64,000 bases of DNA from Eukaryota sp. TZLM1-RC. Its lineage: Eukaryota > Metamonada: BaSk clade. The notes under the pieces were generated by a model, which saw only the letters and a list, made by a program, of their open reading frames with translations, was not told the origin of the DNA and ran no database searches. Within the stretch, counting starts at the first letter, position 1. Each line of letters opens with the position of its first letter. The translations under genes were made by a program, and so were the position numbers. This document shows positions 61,136-64,000 of the stretch, in pieces. The stretch is from the NCBI GenBank assembly GCA_040285825.1, contig JAUPSS010000004.1, forward strand, positions 5,649,658 to 5,713,657. The letters run 5' to 3'.

Positions 61136-62293
61136 TCAACATCTAAAAAAATCCATCTCTCCCAAAACAAAAACACTAGATGCAACTCTCTCATAGTGAG
61201 ATCCAAGAGAAAGCAAAGCATCAGAAACCATCTTCAACATCCCCTTAAAAATAGAAAACACAATTCTATTTTGCCAAAACAATCTGTTGAAATTTCTGCC
61301 AGTTCTTCTCTTTACAATCATTTCAAAATCATCCAAAAAACGTAAAGCAGTTGGTGCAAGTGAACCAAAAAGGGAAAATACAAATGGATACAAATTGTAT
61401 TTTGCATGCTGTAGACTGGCCAATTTGGACAAAGGTTCATTGTATTTTTTGAATTTAAAATTTTCAGCATTTGAAAGGGGATTATGAATTTCAGAATTAA
61501 CAAGCCTTTCATTTGAGGCATTACAAGGATCAACAGACATTACATCCAATAAAATGAAGCTTCCATCTAATCCAGGTAATATGACATCACCTCTATTATT
61601 CTTATGAAAATCATTTTCAGCATCAAACAGATTTGACAACAAAGGTTCCAAGAAGGATTCAATTCTATGAGATTTACACATACAATATAACTGGTCTCTT
61701 ACAGCATCATGAACCTTGCTTCTAAAAGTAATAAAATGTTTACAATTTAACAAATGAGTAGTTGTAATTTCTCGAGAACATTTACAAATTAAATTATGAG
61801 GTAAATTATCAGGCCAAAACAATCTGTTGAAATTTCTGCCAGTTCTTCTCTTTACAATCATTTCAAAATCATCCAAAAAACGTAAAGCAGTTGGTGCAAG
61901 TGAACCAAAAAGGGAAAATACAAATGGATACAAATTGTATTTTGCATGCTGTAGACTGGCCAATTTGGACAAAGGTTCATTGTATTTTTTGAATTTAAAA
62001 TTTTCAGCATTTGAAAGGGGATTATGAATTTCAGAATTAACAAGCCATTCATTTGAGGCATTACAAGGATCAACAGACATTACATCCAATAAAATGAAGC
62101 TTCCATCTAATCCAGGTAATATGACATCACCTCTATTATTCTTATGAAAATCATTTTCAGCATCAAACAGATTTGACAACAAAGGTTCCAAGAAGGATTC
62201 AATTCTATGAGATTTACACATACAATATAACTGGTCTCTTACAGCATCATGAACCTTGCTTCTAAAAGTAATAAAATGTTTACAATTTAACAA
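61136..62293 (-). CDS. B reading frame with two RLE domains in tandem
   Basis: 385 codons without a stop: HLLNCKHFITFRSKVHDAVR, RLE core RGDVILP..LLDVMSVD, the basic helix RRTGRNFNRLFW, then directly PDNLPHNLICKCSREITTTH and a second complete knuckle-RLE unit to ..EMDFF. The join at CCA (GCCAAAAC against GGCCAGAT) keeps the frame and links the FW of the first RLE to the WPDNLPHN segment. Only the second unit has a complete knuckle. An extra A near 61,147 alters the last residues. Duplication by unequal exchange or template slippage at CCA is my inference. Confidence 0.8.
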   Translation of the reverse strand: MLNCKHFITFRSKVHDAVRDQLYCMCKSHRIESFLEPLLSNLFDAENDFHKNNRGDVILPGLDGSFILLDVMSVDPCNASNEWLVNSEIHNPLSNAENFKFKKYNEPLSKLASLQHAKYNLYPFVFSLFGSLAPTALRFLDDFEMIVKRRTGRNFNRLFWPDNLPHNLICKCSREITTTHLLNCKHFITFRSKVHDAVRDQLYCMCKSHRIESFLEPLLSNLFDAENDFHKNNRGDVILPGLDGSFILLDVMSVDPCNASNERLVNSEIHNPLSNAENFKFKKYNEPLSKLASLQHAKYNLYPFVFSLFGSLAPTALRFLDDFEMIVKRRTGRNFNRLFWQNRIVFSIFKGMLKMVSDALLSLGSHYERVASSVFVLGEMDFFRC

Positions 62294-62340
62294 ATGAGTA
62301 GTTGTAATTTACAAATTAAATTATGAGGTAAATTATCAGG
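61273..62340 (-). repeat. 540-bp direct repeat in B covering knuckle to RLE
   Basis: Copies 61,273-61,812 and 61,813-62,340 are nearly identical. Differences are one substitution (R to W codon, CTT/CAT at 62,046) and the 12-base loss at 62,310. Such near-identity points to a recent event. Confidence 0.87.
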
Positions 62341-62696
62341 CCAGATAAAGGAACGAAATCTCATATTCAGAGTCCAAGCAGAATCGGATAAGAGAGTACC
62401 ATATACTTGTGGAATTGTTGTTACTAAGGCAGAAGAAGTACTGTCACACATATCTTGTAAAAGATTTGCAAAAGCGGGATTCTTTTTCTTGGCCAAGCCA
62501 AGTCTAACATCAAAATCCAAGCTTTCAAAAATCTTTGACAATTTTTGTTGAAGCTTTTTACAGCAAAACTGTAAATTAAATAGAGATCGGTTTGGAATTT
62601 CTTGAATTGATTGAGGAAAGCATTTGGTCCAAATTTGTGGCGGTAATTTTTCAAGTTCACAAGATAACTCATACAAATAGGGACTACAATTGGGGA

Positions 62697-63663
62697 CTAA
62701 CAGATGAGAATCATCAGGAAATCTACGAGAAAATTCATAAATAAAATTTTGCCACCACCCAAGAATGCTGATTGACACAAAATTGAAGATTTCGTAAATC
62801 CAATACCCCCCAAATTTGCTGAAGAAAATAAATGGCTTTTCAACATTCCTGGTTCTACATCCAATAAATCAGCAAAAAATTCTGTTCTCAATGAATTAAA
62901 AGAACGACAAAAATCTAATGCTATGGAAGGAGCACAAGATCTCAAAATGTGGGTTATTCTCCCAGTGTAGCAAATTTTAAGCATAAAAAATTTAATATGC
63001 TTTTCTATATCTAAAGAAGAAATTGAATCAAGTTCAATTTTCATTTTTTCCAAAATAACTTGCAATTCATTCTGAATTTGAGGCACATTTCCTAACCAAC
63101 AACCAAGGAACTTAAAAGCATCACTACTATAATTAGTAAAAGGGACAATAGAATCGTTTATCACGAGGTCTTGAGCAGAAGAGCCAATCAGAAGGCATTT
63201 GCTGGTATTAAGATGAAGCCCAATATTTTCATATGAATCGGCAATTTCTTGAGCAACCAATTCTAGTAAATCAAATGAACCAATCAAGGATATATCATCC
63301 ATATAAGCAACTATTTTTATGGAAGGGTATTTTTGCTTAATGATATTTAAAGTTTTGTGAATAGCTAAACAAAACAATAATGGACCTAAAGGATCACCTT
63401 GCTTCACACCAGAAGATGATTTAAGACCAAATGAATTAAAAATTAAATCTGATTCTTTACCATAAAAATGGTAGAAAAAACTCGATAGCTCAGGAAAATC
63501 AGATTTAATAACTTCAAAAATTGCTTCTCGCTTTACAGAATTAAAAGCATTTTTAAAGTCGAGATTAAAAATCAAATTATTTTCCTCTGCATTAAAAAAG
63601 GTATCAGAGGCAATAGCAGCAACAGAAGCACCATCAATTGTTTTGATTCCAAATTGATGAGGA
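62697..63663 (-). CDS. Family B RT palm and thumb, intact frame
   Basis: About 320 codons of B in one frame: PHQFGIKTIDGASVAAIASD, motif A FNLDFKNAFNSVKREAIFEV with catalytic Asp, SSGVKQGDPLGPLLFCLAIH, YMDDISLIGSFDLLELVAQE, LHLNTSKCLLIGSSAQDLVI, FKFLGCWLGNVPQIQNEL, thumb EKHIKFFMLKICYTGRITHI, LGGIGFTKSSILCQSAFLGG. It is the best-preserved B palm of the window. A one-base loss in GGGCAAAATTTT near 62,745 ends it. The first few residues read from C sequence and are not native. Confidence 0.86.
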
Positions 63664-64000
63664 TCTGGAAAATTCACTCATATTTTAAGGTCAACTCCCC
63701 CTTCGGTATCTCTCAATTTTTGCAGATCTTTTAACAAACTTCGAGTCAAATTTTTTTCTTCTTTATTAGAAGTAAATGAATCTTTGATTCGAAGTCATGT
63801 ATTTTGTTCAGCAGATTTGGGTGGAATTGGATTCACCAAATCTTCGATTCTGTGTAAAGCAGCATTTTTGGGAGGTGGTAAAAATTTTGTTTTTGAATTT
63901 TTCCAAAGGTTCCCTTTTGATGTTCATCTGATCAATGGTGAATCAAATTTTTACTTGAATCAACTGCAATTTGAATTAGAAAATTTGCCTAGTGATATCT
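63664..64000 (+). pseudogene. Family C thumb region, runs off the window
   Basis: SGKFTHILRSTPPSVSLNFC, FFSSLLEVNESLIRSHVFCS, LGGIGFTKSSILCKAAFLGG, NFVFEFFQRFPFDVHLINGE.. in one frame with no break in 337 bases. It resembles 42,370-42,720 but with private changes (LQFELENLPSD for LQIELDNLPSD), so it is a different C copy. It continues past the right edge. Confidence 0.84.

Larger units (their letters stand above)
61097..63663 (-). mobile_element. Family B element with duplicated RLE domain
   Basis: Minus-strand B from PHQFGIKTIDGASVAAIASD (63,650) through motif A, SGVKQGDPLGP, YMDDISLIG, FLGCWLG, thumb, knuckle and RLE to the stop complement 61,129-61,131. The C-terminal part is duplicated: 61,273-61,812 and 61,813-62,340 are tandem copies. 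The second lacks 12 bases (TCTCGAGAACAT) inside the knuckle, removing two Cys-region codons. The 5' end joins plus-strand C at GAGGATCTGG. Confidence 0.85.

Noticed and set aside
1-64000. Bacterial retron, group II intron or DGR reverse transcriptase
   Set aside because: No intron RNA structure, template/variable repeat pair or ribosome binding sites; elements end in AATAAA and poly(A)-like runs and are nested with TSDs, which is eukaryotic LINE behaviour.
1-64000. R2-like insertion in ribosomal DNA
   Set aside because: No 28S-like or other rRNA sequence was seen at any junction; all flanks are other elements.

Overview
This window is AT-rich eukaryotic DNA built almost entirely from non-LTR (LINE-type) retrotransposons inserted into one another. 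I see no host gene, tRNA, rRNA, CRISPR array, LTR or bacterial-style operon. The organism cannot be named from the sequence. Single-ORF elements with a C-terminal restriction-like endonuclease (RLE) are known from R2, R4/Dong, CRE and NeSL-type clades and from Entamoeba LINEs, so an AT-rich protist or similar eukaryote is plausible. All three stop codons behave as stops, so a standard code fits.

Five related families can be separated; the letters are mine. They differ in protein end and 3' tail. A ends ..CFEDIDF, with tail TAGACTGTGGTTTTGAAAAT. B ends ..DFLDVDL, with tail TAGGTTTAGAATAAAATTAA. C ends ..GFEDVEF, with tail TAATTGTGTATTTCATATTT. D ends ..CLEDIEF, with tail TAGATGGGTTTTTTATCTCA. 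E ends ..VEEILV and has a 3' UTR finishing in TTCAATAAAT. The shared single-ORF plan is an N-terminal CCHC knuckle (C-x2-C-x4-H-x4-C, seen in B, D, E), a zinc ribbon with exact C-x2-C-x15-C-x2-C spacing (seen in A, B, D, E), a reverse transcriptase (FNLDFKNAFNSV, SGVKQGDPLGP, YMDDIS, FLGCWLG/FLGCYLG), a thumb (EKHxKFFxLKICY), a second knuckle (C-x-C-x7-H-x3-C; x9 in E) and an RLE with D-x13-D in all five families. The N-terminal end of C is not in the window.

Layout. 1-9,064: fragments of C and D, then a full-length B (minus) split by A insertions. 9,065-14,659: a C element split by B, then a 2.3-kb duplicated module. 14,660-24,540: a second copy of the first module; here a D element hosts a B, which hosts several A insertions. 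24,541-41,800: two copies of a 6.8-kb mosaic repeated at a 7.74-kb period; the second copy runs into a full-length E element. 41,800-52,285: the rest of C and B, then a full-length D (minus) carrying a full-length B and an E fragment. 52,286-64,000: B/A nests, a 1.19-kb tandem duplication, a B with a duplicated RLE domain, and the start of another C.

Most junctions read as target-primed insertions: 5'-truncated body, A-rich tail, and a 7-15 bp target-site duplication (TSD). About 20 TSDs were found by eye and they give the order of insertion. Several inserts are only a 3' tail, down to 14 bp. Many reading frames differ between copies by homopolymer-length changes, so decay and long-read consensus error cannot be separated here.
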